DNA from: an uncultured Albidovulum sp.
GTDB taxonomy: Bacteria; Pseudomonadota; Alphaproteobacteria; Rhodobacterales; Rhodobacteraceae
Direction of reading: 5' to 3'
Assembly: GCA_913064775.1 (NCBI GenBank)
Contig: CAJYAD010000036.1
Location: forward strand, 1-32,752
DNA length: 32,752 bases
Shown here: positions 25,154 through 32,752 of the stretch, one piece after another
Position numbering within the stretch: position 1 is the stretch's first letter
Layout of the letters: each line of letters begins with the position of its first letter
Program-made: the position numbers and the translations under genes
The notes under the pieces: generated by a model
Told to the model about the DNA's origin: nothing
Database searches by the model: none
Seen by the model: only the letters and a program-made list of their open reading frames with translations

Positions 25154-26604
25154 CCGCCCTCGCCGCCCCGCCGTCGCTGACCCGCATTCTGGCGCTGCGG
25201 ATGGCCGCGGTCGCGGTTCTGGTCTCGCTCTTGCTGACGCTGTTCTTCGCGGCCCGCACCGTCACCGATATCGCGCAGCTGCGCGAGAGCACGCTGAAAT
25301 CCAGCGCAATGGACATCGCCTTGGCGCTGAACAAGGGCGAGAACCCGGCCAAGCTGCGCCTCTACCGCGATTTCCCCCATGCCTATGGCTTTCCGGTGTT
25401 CGACCGCCGCCTGCTTGCCCGGCGCCATATCCTTGCCGCCGCCAACACCCAATGGCTGCCTGCCGTCCAGCATGTCGAAGTCGACAAAACCAAGGCCAAG
25501 GGCGACAATTACAGCACTGCCGTCGGCAGCGACCTGTTCGAGGAATTCGAGCGTTTCCACCCATCAGAGACCAGCCTTGGCGGCCATGCAGTGTCGCTGC
25601 TGATCCACCGTGTCGTGCTGGGCGGGCACAAATACTGGATTCAGGTCTATATGATCGGCGATCCGGCCTGGGCCAGCCTGTCGATCGTGATCGGCGAGGT
25701 CACGCGCCGGGCACTGGTGCCGGCGCTGATGCTGGTGCCGGCGCTGACGCTGGCGATCTTTCTGGCCACCCGCGCCGCGCTGCTGCCGCTGCGCAAGCTG
25801 TCGGGCGAGGCCAATGTGATCGCCGGCAGGGTAGCGCGCGGGCAAAAGCTGGTGCCGGTCCCCGAGACCGGCATGGCGCGCGAATTCGCCGATGTCGCCG
25901 CCGCGATCAACGCGATGCTGTCCAAGCTGGAGCGATCGCTTGAGGTGCAAAAGCAATTCGCCTCGGATGCCGCGCATGAGCTGCGAACGCCGCTGGCCGT
26001 GGTGCTGCTGGAAGCCGCGCAATTGCCCCCCGGCGCCGCGCGCGAGCGGATCAAGAAGGATCTGGCGGCGCTGGGCGATCTGGTCAACGACCTGCTGCGC
26101 TTTGCTCAGGCCGAGGATGTGATGGCCAATGAGCAAAGCGCGGTCGATGTCGTGGCCTGTGCCCGCAAGGTGTGCGAAGAGGCCGCCGGACGCGCCGTGG
26201 GGCGGCGTCAGATGATCGAATTCGACACCACCCTGCCCTCGCTGACCCTGCGCGGCAGCAGCGCGCTGATCGAGATCGCGATCCGCAATCTGGTCGAGAA
26301 TGCGCTGAAATACTCTCCCCGCGGTGCGACGGTCTTTGTCCGTCTCGGGCCCGGCCCGGTGGTCGAGATCGAGGATCAGGGCCCCGGCATTCCCGCCGAT
26401 CAGCGTCAGGCGATCTTTGACCGTTTCTGGCGCGCCAACCGCCAGCCCGGCGACGGCGACGGCACCGGAATCGGGCTGTCGCTGGTGCGCCGCATCGCCC
26501 AGCTTCACGACGGCGAGATCAGCCTCGCCGAAGCGCCCTCGGGCGGCACGCGGATGATTCTGGACTTTACGCCCAGGGCAGGCGCGCGGGCGCTGTCTGC
26601 CTGA
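25150..26604 (+). CDS. Sensor histidine kinase paired with the upstream regulator
   Basis: Inner-membrane kinase of 484 residues. Two membrane helices (about 12-35 and 187-207) enclose a periplasmic sensor domain of about 150 residues that I do not recognise. It contains conserved-looking aromatic and charged stretches such as YRDFPHAYGFPVFDRR. A HAMP-like segment (208-262) is followed by the H-box SDAAHELRTP with phospho-acceptor His276, the N-box NLVENALKYSP (380-390), and ATP-lid glycine boxes EDQGPGIP (408-415) and GTGIGLSLV (438-446). All kinase motifs are intact. Translation is coupled to the regulator. The signal cannot be read from sequence; the neighbouring genes suggest an envelope or surface-glycan cue. 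Confidence 0.94.
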   Translation: MTALAAPPSLTRILALRMAAVAVLVSLLLTLFFAARTVTDIAQLRESTLKSSAMDIALALNKGENPAKLRLYRDFPHAYGFPVFDRRLLARRHILAAANTQWLPAVQHVEVDKTKAKGDNYSTAVGSDLFEEFERFHPSETSLGGHAVSLLIHRVVLGGHKYWIQVYMIGDPAWASLSIVIGEVTRRALVPALMLVPALTLAIFLATRAALLPLRKLSGEANVIAGRVARGQKLVPVPETGMAREFADVAAAINAMLSKLERSLEVQKQFASDAAHELRTPLAVVLLEAAQLPPGAARERIKKDLAALGDLVNDLLRFAQAEDVMANEQSAVDVVACARKVCEEAAGRAVGRRQMIEFDTTLPSLTLRGSSALIEIAIRNLVENALKYSPRGATVFVRLGPGPVVEIEDQGPGIPADQRQAIFDRFWRANRQPGDGDGTGIGLSLVRRIAQLHDGEISLAEAPSGGTRMILDFTPRAGARALSA

Positions 26605-26849
26605 CCGCGCGACCCTGTGGCCGGCTTTCCGCCTGTTTTCCGGCGATTTTCCGCCTATTTCAGCGCCAGATGGCGGCTTGCAACAGTGTAAAACGTTTTC
26701 GTGAAGGCGCAGTCAGCTTCCGGTCAGGCTCGGCCGGTATGCGTTTGCTGGGCGATCCCAGGAGCGGCGCCAAACCCAGCGCAAGCCTCCCGACCGCCCG
26801 AATGGCCCGCGCGCAGACGCGGCCCGCAACGCAAAAGCGAGGTGCCGGG
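26605..26849 (+). other. Control region and leader of the glycosyltransferase operon
   Basis: 245 nt between the kinase stop and the first glycosyltransferase. It holds the 11-bp repeat array, a TGTAAAAC -10-like box, and the 10-bp palindrome AAAACGTTTT (26690-26699). The remaining 150 nt would be leader RNA without a clear hairpin terminator. The frame in phase with the glycosyltransferase is open from 26670 but its translation is basic and patternless. Confidence 0.5.
26626..26657 (+). promoter_or_regulatory. Three 11-bp direct repeats (TTTCCGSCK), likely response-regulator box
   Basis: TTTCCGCCT (26626), TTTCCGGCG (26637) and TTTCCGCCT (26648) recur at an exact 11-bp period, with a degenerate TTTCAGCGC one base out of phase at 26658. 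OmpR/PhoB-family dimers bind head-to-tail repeats of this spacing. The array starts 22 nt after the kinase stop codon and ends about 32 nt before a TG-TAAAAC extended -10-like sequence (26687-26694) that has no good -35, as expected for an activator-dependent promoter. Confidence 0.55.
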
Positions 26850-28136
26850 ATGATACAGAACTGGGCAAGAGAGGGCGGCATCGCCAAGCCCGAGGGCCAT
26901 GGCGCCGAGATTGAGCCGATCTGGAATGCCGCCCGGCGCCGGGTCCGCAAGGATCGCCGCCCCAGCGTGTTTCTATACTCGCATGACACCTACGGGTTGG
27001 GCCACCTGCGCCGCAATCTGGCGATTGCCGAGCATCTGCTGAACCGCTCGCCGTCCTTCTCGGTGCGCCTGTTGACCGGATCGCCGGTCATCGCCAGCTG
27101 GGACATCCCCGAAGGGCTGGCCGTGACCGCGCTGCCGCCGGTGGTCAAGACCGGGGTCGAAACCTATGCGCCGCGCGAATCCTCGCTGCCCTTCGGTCTG
27201 GTCAAGGCCTATCGCGAGGCGCTGATCCTCAAGGCGGTGATCGAAGAGGCGCCGGACATCTTTCTGGTCGATCACGCCCCGGCGGGCATGAATGCCGAGC
27301 TGCTGTCGACGCTGGCCTTCATCCGCCGCGAATTGCCCCATACCCATGTCGTCCTCGGCATGCGCGATATTCTCGACTGCCCCGAGACCGTGCGCCGGAT
27401 ATGGCAGGAACAGGGCATCATCCCGCTGCTCGACAACCTCTATGACCGCATCTTCGTCTATGGCTGCCGTGAGCTGCTGGACGTGGTCGCGGGCTATGGC
27501 ATCCCGCCCCATATCGCTGACCGGGTGACCTATTGCGGCTATATCGCCCGGCCAACCCAGCGCGCGACGGCGACCACCGGCCATCCGCGCCGGGTGCTGG
27601 TGACCGCCGGGGGCGGCGAAGACGGGTTATTCCTGATGGAGGCCTATCTGCGGGCGCTGGCGCAACTGCCGCCGGGGATGACGCAATCGCGCATCGTCAC
27701 CGGCCCGCTGATGTCGGCGCCTGATCGCGCAATCCTTGCCGGGCTGGCCGAAGGGCGCGGCGATGTCGAGATCCTGCGCTCGACCCCGGATCTGCCGTCG
27801 ATGCTGGCCGAGACCGATCTGGTCGTCGCCATGGGCGGCTACAATACCAGTGTCGAGATCGTGGCCAGCGGTACCGCCGCGATCCTGGTGCCCCGTGCGG
27901 CGCCGCGTGCGGAACAGCGCATGCGGGCCGCGATGCTGGAAAAGATGGGGCTGGTCTGGGCGGTAGAGCCCGGCGAAGGGCTGACCCAGCGTCTGGCCGC
28001 CCGGCTGGAGGCGGCGCTTGCCGGTCAGCGTCCGATCCCGCTCCCCGGCGGGCTTGATCTGGACGGTGCGGCCCGGGTGGGGGCGCTGTTCGACGCCATC
28101 GTCGGCGCCGATGGCCGCGCATTGGAGGCTTCGTGA
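26850..28136 (+). CDS. MurG-like glycosyltransferase (COG4671 type)
   Basis: A 428-residue predicted glycosyltransferase with GT-B fold. Near the N-terminus SHDTYGLGHLRRN carries the G-x-G-H-x-x-R pattern of GT28/MurG-like enzymes (GHLRR, 51-55). The C-terminal half has the Gly-rich LVTAGGGEDG and the nucleotide-sugar-binding region MGGYNTSVEIVASGTAAILVPR...AEQRMRA. The donor and acceptor are not predictable. No membrane helix or signal peptide, so it would act at the cytoplasmic face. GAGGTG sits 7 nt before the ATG at 26850. It is the first gene of a four-gene operon with two GT4 enzymes and an ABC exporter; it overlaps the next gene as TGATG. Confidence 0.88.
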   Translation: MIQNWAREGGIAKPEGHGAEIEPIWNAARRRVRKDRRPSVFLYSHDTYGLGHLRRNLAIAEHLLNRSPSFSVRLLTGSPVIASWDIPEGLAVTALPPVVKTGVETYAPRESSLPFGLVKAYREALILKAVIEEAPDIFLVDHAPAGMNAELLSTLAFIRRELPHTHVVLGMRDILDCPETVRRIWQEQGIIPLLDNLYDRIFVYGCRELLDVVAGYGIPPHIADRVTYCGYIARPTQRATATTGHPRRVLVTAGGGEDGLFLMEAYLRALAQLPPGMTQSRIVTGPLMSAPDRAILAGLAEGRGDVEILRSTPDLPSMLAETDLVVAMGGYNTSVEIVASGTAAILVPRAAPRAEQRMRAAMLEKMGLVWAVEPGEGLTQRLAARLEAALAGQRPIPLPGGLDLDGAARVGALFDAIVGADGRALEAS

Positions 28137-29470
28137 TGACCCCGACCCCGAGCCCGAGCCGGACACTGACCCCGGCCGCGACCCGCATCGCCTATATCAT
28201 GAAGCGCTATCCGCGCCTCAGCGAAACCTTCATCCTGACCGAAATCGCCACGATGGAAGAGCTGGGCGCCGAACTGGCCCTGTTCTCGCTGCTGCAGCCC
28301 GAGCCGCCGCCGCATCACCCGCTGGTGGCCTCGATCAGGGCGCCGCTGCACCACCTGCCGCCGGACCGGGGCGCCAAGATCCGGGCGCTGGGCGCGGCCC
28401 ATGCCGCCTGCGCCGCGCGCGCGCCATTGCGCTATGCCCACGCCCTTGGCCGGCTTGCCTATTCCGCCGCGCAATCGCGCGCGCCGCTGGGCGTGGTCAA
28501 GCAATTCCTGCGCGCGGGCTTTGTCGCCGACCGCTGCAAGCGTCAGGGGATCGACCTGATCCATGCCCATTTCGCCAATGCGCCCGCCGCCGTGGCGTGG
28601 TTCGCGGCGACGATGTCGGGCATCCCCTACAGCTTTACCACCCATGCCAAGGATCTGTACCTGACCTCGCCGCGCGTGCTGCGCCGGCGCATCCGGGGGG
28701 CGCAATTCGTGACTACCTGCACGCGCTATAATGTCGAGCATCTGCGCACCATCACGCCGCAGCGCGACCACGCCAAGCTGCGGCTGGTCTATCACGGCAT
28801 CGATCTGGCGCGGTTCTCGGTACGGGCGGCGGCGCGCGCACCAAAGCCCGAGCCGCTGATCCTGTCGGTGGGCCGGCTGGTGCCCAAGAAGGGCTTTGAC
28901 GACCTGATCGCCGCCTGCGCCATCCTGCGCGACGGCGGCATCCCGTTTCGCTGCGAGATCGTGGGCGAAGGCCCGCTGCGCGACGAGATGGAGCAGGATA
29001 TCGCCCGTCGCGGCCTTGCCGGGCAGGTGCACCTGAAGGGGGCGATGACCCATGCCGATCTGATCGCCTTCTACCGCGACGCCGATATCTTTGCCCTCGC
29101 GCCGCGCATCGTCGCCGATGGTGATCGCGACGGCATTCCCAATGTCATCGCCGAGGCGATGGCGATCGGGGTGCCGGTGGTGTCGACCGCAGTCTCGGGC
29201 ATTCCCGAACTGGTGCAGAATTCGGTCACCGGGATGCTGGTGCCACCGCAAAGCCCCGATGCGCTGGCCGCCGCCCTGCGCGGGTTGCTGCGCGATCCGC
29301 AGGCCGGGCTGCGGCTGGCGGCGCAGGCGCGGGCGCGGATCGAAAGCGGCTTCAACTGCCGCGAGACCACCAAGGCGCTGCGCGATCTGATGGTGGGCTG
29401 TGCCTGCGGCGCCGAGCACGACCACAACCACGATGACCGCGGCCCCGGCGCCGCCCTGGCTGCGGAGTGA
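28136..29470 (+). CDS. GT4-family glycosyltransferase (first of two)
   Basis: A 444-residue retaining GT-B enzyme. The N-terminal half starts RIAYIMKRYPRLSETFILTEI, a common opening of exopolysaccharide GT4 enzymes (WcaL-like), and has HAHFANAPA and SFTTHAKDLY. The C-terminal half has LSVGRLVPKKGFDDLI and the GIPNVIAEAMAIGVPVV stretch, the E-x7-E-type catalytic/donor region. I chose the ATG at 28136 because GGAGG (28124-28128) is 7 nt upstream; the GTG at 28133 is nearer than ideal. The last 20 residues are unusual: CACG followed by a His/Asp-rich EHDHNHDDR, which could bind metal. Its TGA overlaps a GTG of the next frame, but that gene more likely starts at 29476. Confidence 0.93.
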   Translation: MTPTPSPSRTLTPAATRIAYIMKRYPRLSETFILTEIATMEELGAELALFSLLQPEPPPHHPLVASIRAPLHHLPPDRGAKIRALGAAHAACAARAPLRYAHALGRLAYSAAQSRAPLGVVKQFLRAGFVADRCKRQGIDLIHAHFANAPAAVAWFAATMSGIPYSFTTHAKDLYLTSPRVLRRRIRGAQFVTTCTRYNVEHLRTITPQRDHAKLRLVYHGIDLARFSVRAAARAPKPEPLILSVGRLVPKKGFDDLIAACAILRDGGIPFRCEIVGEGPLRDEMEQDIARRGLAGQVHLKGAMTHADLIAFYRDADIFALAPRIVADGDRDGIPNVIAEAMAIGVPVVSTAVSGIPELVQNSVTGMLVPPQSPDALAAALRGLLRDPQAGLRLAAQARARIESGFNCRETTKALRDLMVGCACGAEHDHNHDDRGPGAALAAE

Positions 29471-29475
29471 CGCCG

Positions 29476-30729
29476 ATGCAGGTGCTTTATCTCAATCCCG
29501 ATCGCGGCATTCCCGTTCTGGGCGACAAGGGCGCCTCGGTCCATGTCCGCGAATTCATCACCGCGCTGGCGGCGCAGGGCCACAAGGTCGCGCTGGCCTG
29601 TGCCACGGCGGGCGCCGGTAATGCGCCGCCCCCGGCGCGGCTGATCGAGCTGGCCCCCGAAGCGGGGGATGCCGCCCTTGCCGCCGAACAGGTGGCGCAG
29701 GATCTGCCGGTCGAGGCGCTGGACGACCGCATCACCCGGCGCGAACTGGCGCGGCTGCGCTATGACCGCGATTTTGCCGCCCGGGTGACCGCCGGATTGG
29801 CCCCCCATGCCTTCCAGCCCGAAGTCGTCTATGAACGCCATGCGCTGTTTCACTGCGCTGGCGCCGATCTTGCCCGCAGCCTCGGCGTGCCCCGCCTGCT
29901 TGAGGTCAACGCGCCGCTGATCGCCGAGCAGGCGCAGTTTCGCGGCCTCGCCCTGCGCTCGCGGGCCGAGGCGGCGGAACAGGCCTCGTTTCGTGGCGCC
30001 GATGTCATCGTGACCGTGTCCGAGGAGGTCGCCGATTACGTCGCCTCGACCGGCATTCCGCGCGCCAAGATCCTGACCCTGCCCAATGGCGTCGACACCG
30101 CCCGTTTTCACCCCGATGCCGACGGCGCCCGGATACGGCGTGAACTCCCTCTGGGTACCGCGCCGGTGCTCGGCTTCATCGGCAGTTTCAAGCCCTGGCA
30201 CGGCGTCGGCTTTCTGATCGAGGCCTTCGCCGGGATCGCGCAGCGCCGCCCCGATGCGCGGCTGCTGATGATCGGCGAGGGCCCCGAGCTGGACTCTGCC
30301 CGCGCCCGCATCGCCGCGCTGGGTCTGGCCGAGCGTGCGATCTTCACCGGCCGGGTGCCGCATGCCGATATCCCCGCCTATCTTGCCGCGATGGACCTTA
30401 GCGCCGCGCCCTATCTGCCGCAGCCCGATTTCTATTTCTCGCCGCTCAAGGTCGTCGAATCTTTGGCCGCCGGCACACCGGTGATCGCGTCGCGGATCGG
30501 GCAGCTTGAACAACTGGTCGATGATGGCACCACCGGCGTTCTGTTCACCCCGGGCGATAGCGCCGAGTTCACCCGCAAGGCCGGCGATCTGCTGGCCGAC
30601 CGCGCCCGCTGCCGCGCAATGGGGGCCCAGGCGCGGGCGCGCGCGGTGCGTGATTTCAGCTGGGATCACACGGTGCGGCTGGCGATGGAGACGGCGCAGC
30701 GCGCGATCGCGCGGCGTCGGGCGGCATGA
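29476..30729 (+). CDS. GT4-family glycosyltransferase (second of two)
   Basis: A 417-residue GT-B glycosyltransferase. It begins MQVLYLNPDRGIPVLGDKGASVHVREF, the donor-free half with a Gly-Ala-Ser-x-His loop, then VVYERHALFH and LLEVNAPL. The C-terminal half has LPNGVDTARFHPD, GFIGSFKPWHGVGFLIEAF, MIGEGPE and SPLKVVESLAAGTPVIAS, the conserved sugar-nucleotide and E-x7-E region. All expected motifs are intact. GGAG lies 8 nt before the ATG at 29476; a GTG at 29467 in the previous stop is possible but worse placed. Its stop overlaps the ABC exporter start (ATGA). The order of action among the three transferases cannot be told. Confidence 0.93.
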   Translation: MQVLYLNPDRGIPVLGDKGASVHVREFITALAAQGHKVALACATAGAGNAPPPARLIELAPEAGDAALAAEQVAQDLPVEALDDRITRRELARLRYDRDFAARVTAGLAPHAFQPEVVYERHALFHCAGADLARSLGVPRLLEVNAPLIAEQAQFRGLALRSRAEAAEQASFRGADVIVTVSEEVADYVASTGIPRAKILTLPNGVDTARFHPDADGARIRRELPLGTAPVLGFIGSFKPWHGVGFLIEAFAGIAQRRPDARLLMIGEGPELDSARARIAALGLAERAIFTGRVPHADIPAYLAAMDLSAAPYLPQPDFYFSPLKVVESLAAGTPVIASRIGQLEQLVDDGTTGVLFTPGDSAEFTRKAGDLLADRARCRAMGAQARARAVRDFSWDHTVRLAMETAQRAIARRRAA

Positions 30730-32594
30730 CGGTGCCGGACCCAGATCAGGCCCCGCAGCCCGCGCCGCCGGCGGGCCGGCCACGCTGGCTGTGGGGGTAT
30801 CTTGTGCCGCATTGGCGGCTGCTCGGGACCGGCAGCGCCACCATGGCGCTGCGCGCGGGGGTGCTGGCACTGGTGCCCTGGCCGCTGAAATTCATCATCG
30901 ACACCGTGATCGGGACCAAGCCATTGCCGGCCTCGCTTCAGCCGCTGCTGCCCGATGTTCAGGTCCACCGGCTGGAGCTGTTGGCGGTTCTGTGCCTGCT
31001 GACACTGGCGCTGGGGCTGGCGGATGCGGTGCTGGATTATTCCGGCAGCCGGCTGTTTCTTGAGGCCGGCCAGCGCCTTGTCTTCAATCTGCGCCACGAC
31101 CTGTTCGCCCATCTTCAGCGCCTGTCGCTGGGCTTTCACCGTCGCCACCGCGGCGGCGATCTGATGTCGCGCATCAGCGGCGATGTGCAGAAGCTTCAGG
31201 ATCTGGTGACGGCGGTGGGCGGCGACCTGATCCAGAGCATTCTGACCATGATCGGCATCTCGGCGGTGATGCTGAGCGTGGACTGGCGCTATGCGCTGGT
31301 GGTGCTGGGCACGGTGCCGTTTCTGTTCATCATCATCCAGATCTACACCCGCCTGCTGCGCCGCGCCGTCCGACAGGTGCGCCACCACGAGGGCGAATTG
31401 TGGAGCCAGACCCAAGAGGTTCTCGGCGGCGTGCAACTGGTGCAGGCCTATGGCCGCGAACGCCATGAAGAGCACCGCTTTGCCACCGTGGCGCGGCGCA
31501 TCTTTCAGGCCGGGCGCGATGCCAACAACATCCAGGCCCAATTCTCGCCGGCGATGACGCTGGCGGTGGCCGGCGCCACCGGGCTGATCGCCTGGTTCGG
31601 CGCGGTGCGGGTGCTGGACGGGCGTATCACGGCGGGCGAGTTGATCGTGTTTCTCGCCTATTTCCGGTCGCTTACCGCCCCGACCCGACGCATCGCCAAG
31701 ATCGCGCGGGTGATCGGGCGGGCCTCGGTCGCGATTGAGCGGATCGGGGATTACCTGCTGGAACAACCTGCGGTCAGCGAGCCGTCGCTGGCGCTTGTGC
31801 CGTCGCATTCCGCCGGGCTGATACGGTTTGAGAATGTCCGTTTCGGCTATGGTGCGGAAGACGACGTGCTGGCCGATGTCTCCTTCACCCTGACGCCGGG
31901 CACGACGGTGGCGCTGGTCGGTACCACCGGCGCGGGCAAAAGCACCATCGCGGGGCTGATCTCGCGCTTTTACGACCCGACTGGGGGGCGCATCCTGCTG
32001 GACGGGCATGATCTGCGCAGCCTCAGCCTGACCTACCTGCGCCGCCAGATCGCGCTGGTGCTGCAAGAGCCGGTGATCTTCCACGCCACGATCTGGGAGA
32101 ATATCTGCTACGGGCTGGAAGGCACCGGCCGCGAGGACGCCATCGCCGCCGCCACCGCGATTGGCGTCGACGAGGTGATCGCGCATCTGCCCGGGGGCTA
32201 TGATTGCATCGTCAGCGAACGCGGCCAGACCCTTTCGGGCGGGCAGCGGCAATGCATCTCGCTGGCCCGCGCCATGCTGAGCGAGGCGCCGGTGGTGATC
32301 CTGGACGAGCCGAGCAGCAATCTTGACGCGGTGACCGAACAGCGCCTGATGAGCGCGGTCAAACGGCTGACCGCCACGCGCACGGCGCTGGTGATCGCCC
32401 ATCGCCTGCGCTCGGTGGTGGATGCGGACGAGATTCTGGTGCTCGACCATGGCCGCATCGTGCAGCGCGGCAGCCACGCCAGAATGCTGCGCGACGGCGG
32501 GCTTTACGCGCAGCTATGGCGCAGCCTTGCCGGTGCCGATGACGCGCCGGAGGATCAGGCCGGCGACGGCGCGCCGCCCCTGCGCAGCGCCTGA
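30726..32594 (+). CDS. ABC exporter, fused permease and ATPase (MsbA-like)
   Basis: A 622-residue half-transporter that would work as a homodimer in the inner membrane. The membrane domain (about 30-345) has six helices with the long cytoplasmic loops typical of type I exporters (FHRRHRGGDLMSRISGDV, 137-154). The nucleotide-binding domain has Walker A GTTGAGKST (399-407), Q-loop LQEPVIFH, signature LSGGQ (503-507), Walker B VVILDEP (523-529), D-loop SNLD and switch His559. All are intact. Being coupled to three glycosyltransferases (ATGA overlap with the last), it most likely flips or exports the lipid-linked glycan or glycolipid they make; the substrate is inference. Last gene of the operon. 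Confidence 0.94.
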   Translation: MTVPDPDQAPQPAPPAGRPRWLWGYLVPHWRLLGTGSATMALRAGVLALVPWPLKFIIDTVIGTKPLPASLQPLLPDVQVHRLELLAVLCLLTLALGLADAVLDYSGSRLFLEAGQRLVFNLRHDLFAHLQRLSLGFHRRHRGGDLMSRISGDVQKLQDLVTAVGGDLIQSILTMIGISAVMLSVDWRYALVVLGTVPFLFIIIQIYTRLLRRAVRQVRHHEGELWSQTQEVLGGVQLVQAYGRERHEEHRFATVARRIFQAGRDANNIQAQFSPAMTLAVAGATGLIAWFGAVRVLDGRITAGELIVFLAYFRSLTAPTRRIAKIARVIGRASVAIERIGDYLLEQPAVSEPSLALVPSHSAGLIRFENVRFGYGAEDDVLADVSFTLTPGTTVALVGTTGAGKSTIAGLISRFYDPTGGRILLDGHDLRSLSLTYLRRQIALVLQEPVIFHATIWENICYGLEGTGREDAIAAATAIGVDEVIAHLPGGYDCIVSERGQTLSGGQRQCISLARAMLSEAPVVILDEPSSNLDAVTEQRLMSAVKRLTATRTALVIAHRLRSVVDADEILVLDHGRIVQRGSHARMLRDGGLYAQLWRSLAGADDAPEDQAGDGAPPLRSA

Positions 32595-32616
32595 GGGGGA
32601 TGCGCTTTTCCAGATC

Positions 32617-32628
32617 GACTAGCTAGTC
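32617..32628. promoter_or_regulatory. Perfect 12-bp palindrome GACTAGCTAGTC
   Basis: Lies 22 nt after the exporter stop and contains CTAG twice, a tetranucleotide that is rare in most proteobacterial genomes. It may be an operator for the next gene or a small hairpin. Confidence 0.35.
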
Positions 32629-32705
32629 CGCTCTGAACAACACCTACTGCATTGATTTTGCGTGACTATGGCGACATTTTGTTCGCTTTTACCTGCAGGG
32701 TTTCG

Positions 32706-32711
32706 TATGAT
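32706..32711 (+). promoter_or_regulatory. Probable -10 box of the gene starting at the right edge
   Basis: TATGAT matches the -10 consensus at 5 of 6 positions in an AT-rich stretch (about 32650-32740); the -35 is weak (TTCGCT, 32682-32687, 18-nt spacer). It would start a new transcript about 27 nt before the ATG at 32745. Confidence 0.35.
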
Positions 32712-32744
32712 TTCTTTGAAAACCTTGCAGATTTGGAAGCCGCG

Positions 32745-32752
32745 ATGAAACA
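32745..32752 (+). CDS. Possible start of a further gene (cut by the window edge)
   Basis: ATG AAA at the edge, with GGAAG (32735-32739) 5 nt upstream and a -10-like TATGAT before that. Only two codons and a partial third are visible, so nothing can be said of the product. The call rests on the ribosome site and promoter alone. Confidence 0.25.

Noticed and set aside
28025-32477. Long minus-strand frames opposite the glycosyltransferases and ABC exporter
   Set aside because: All are Arg/Gly/His-rich shadows without motifs, opposite intact, coupled plus-strand genes.
32707-32748. 13-codon small frame (MISLKTLQIWKPR) overlapping the edge ATG as a possible leader peptide
   Set aside because: Its ATG overlaps the TATGAT -10 box and has no ribosome site, so it is unlikely to be within the transcript.

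Overview
The window is GC-rich, densely packed and mostly built of short, translationally coupled operons. The gene content (SmpB, DapA, a Slt-type transglycosylase, MlaA/MlaC, three clustered peptide deformylases with Fmt, an FNR-type box of the FnrL kind) points to an alphaproteobacterium, most likely in the Rhodobacteraceae (Rhodobacter/Paracoccus-like). This is inferred from protein style and codon use; no database search was possible. I saw no rRNA, tRNA, CRISPR array, insertion sequence or prophage gene.

Layout. (1) 1-2.6 kb: the 5' end of an EF-Tu gene running off the left edge, a small lipoprotein, and a divergently transcribed cytochrome P450. (2) 2.6-9.7 kb: a lytic transglycosylase diverging from dapA; then, on the minus strand, an M20 amidohydrolase and an smpB - 3-mercaptopyruvate sulfurtransferase - aromatic/aspartate aminotransferase operon. 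Two related hairpin-rich intergenic repeats lie at about 2.55 and 8.45 kb. (3) 9.8-14.5 kb: overlapping mlaA-mlaC lipid-transport genes on the minus strand, and a divergent type I secretion ATPase/adaptor pair. (4) 14.5-18.4 kb: RidA-like protein, glycerophosphodiesterase, a COG3146 acyltransferase-like protein, pterin dehydratase and an MscS channel, all plus strand. (5) 18.4-23.9 kb, minus strand: a small GlsB-type membrane protein, a four-gene def-def-def-fmt operon whose third deformylase has lost key catalytic residues, thymidine kinase, and an FtsH-family protease with an FNR-type box upstream. (6) 23.9-32.75 kb: a 602-bp regulatory gap, an OmpR-family regulator and its histidine kinase, then three glycosyltransferases and an ABC exporter in one tightly coupled operon, and the start of a further transcription unit at the right edge.

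How the genes may work together. The last block is the most system-like part: a two-component pair followed by a four-gene glycan assembly and export operon. Between them, three TTTCC-headed repeats sit at an exact 11-bp period (26626, 26637, 26648), the geometry OmpR/PhoB-family regulators use. A 14-bp perfect palindrome sharing TTCCGG covers the ribosome-binding region of the regulator gene itself. This suggests, but does not prove, that the regulator controls both itself and the glycan operon. The def/fmt cluster handles formylation and deformylation of initiator methionine. MlaA/MlaC would maintain outer-membrane lipid asymmetry.
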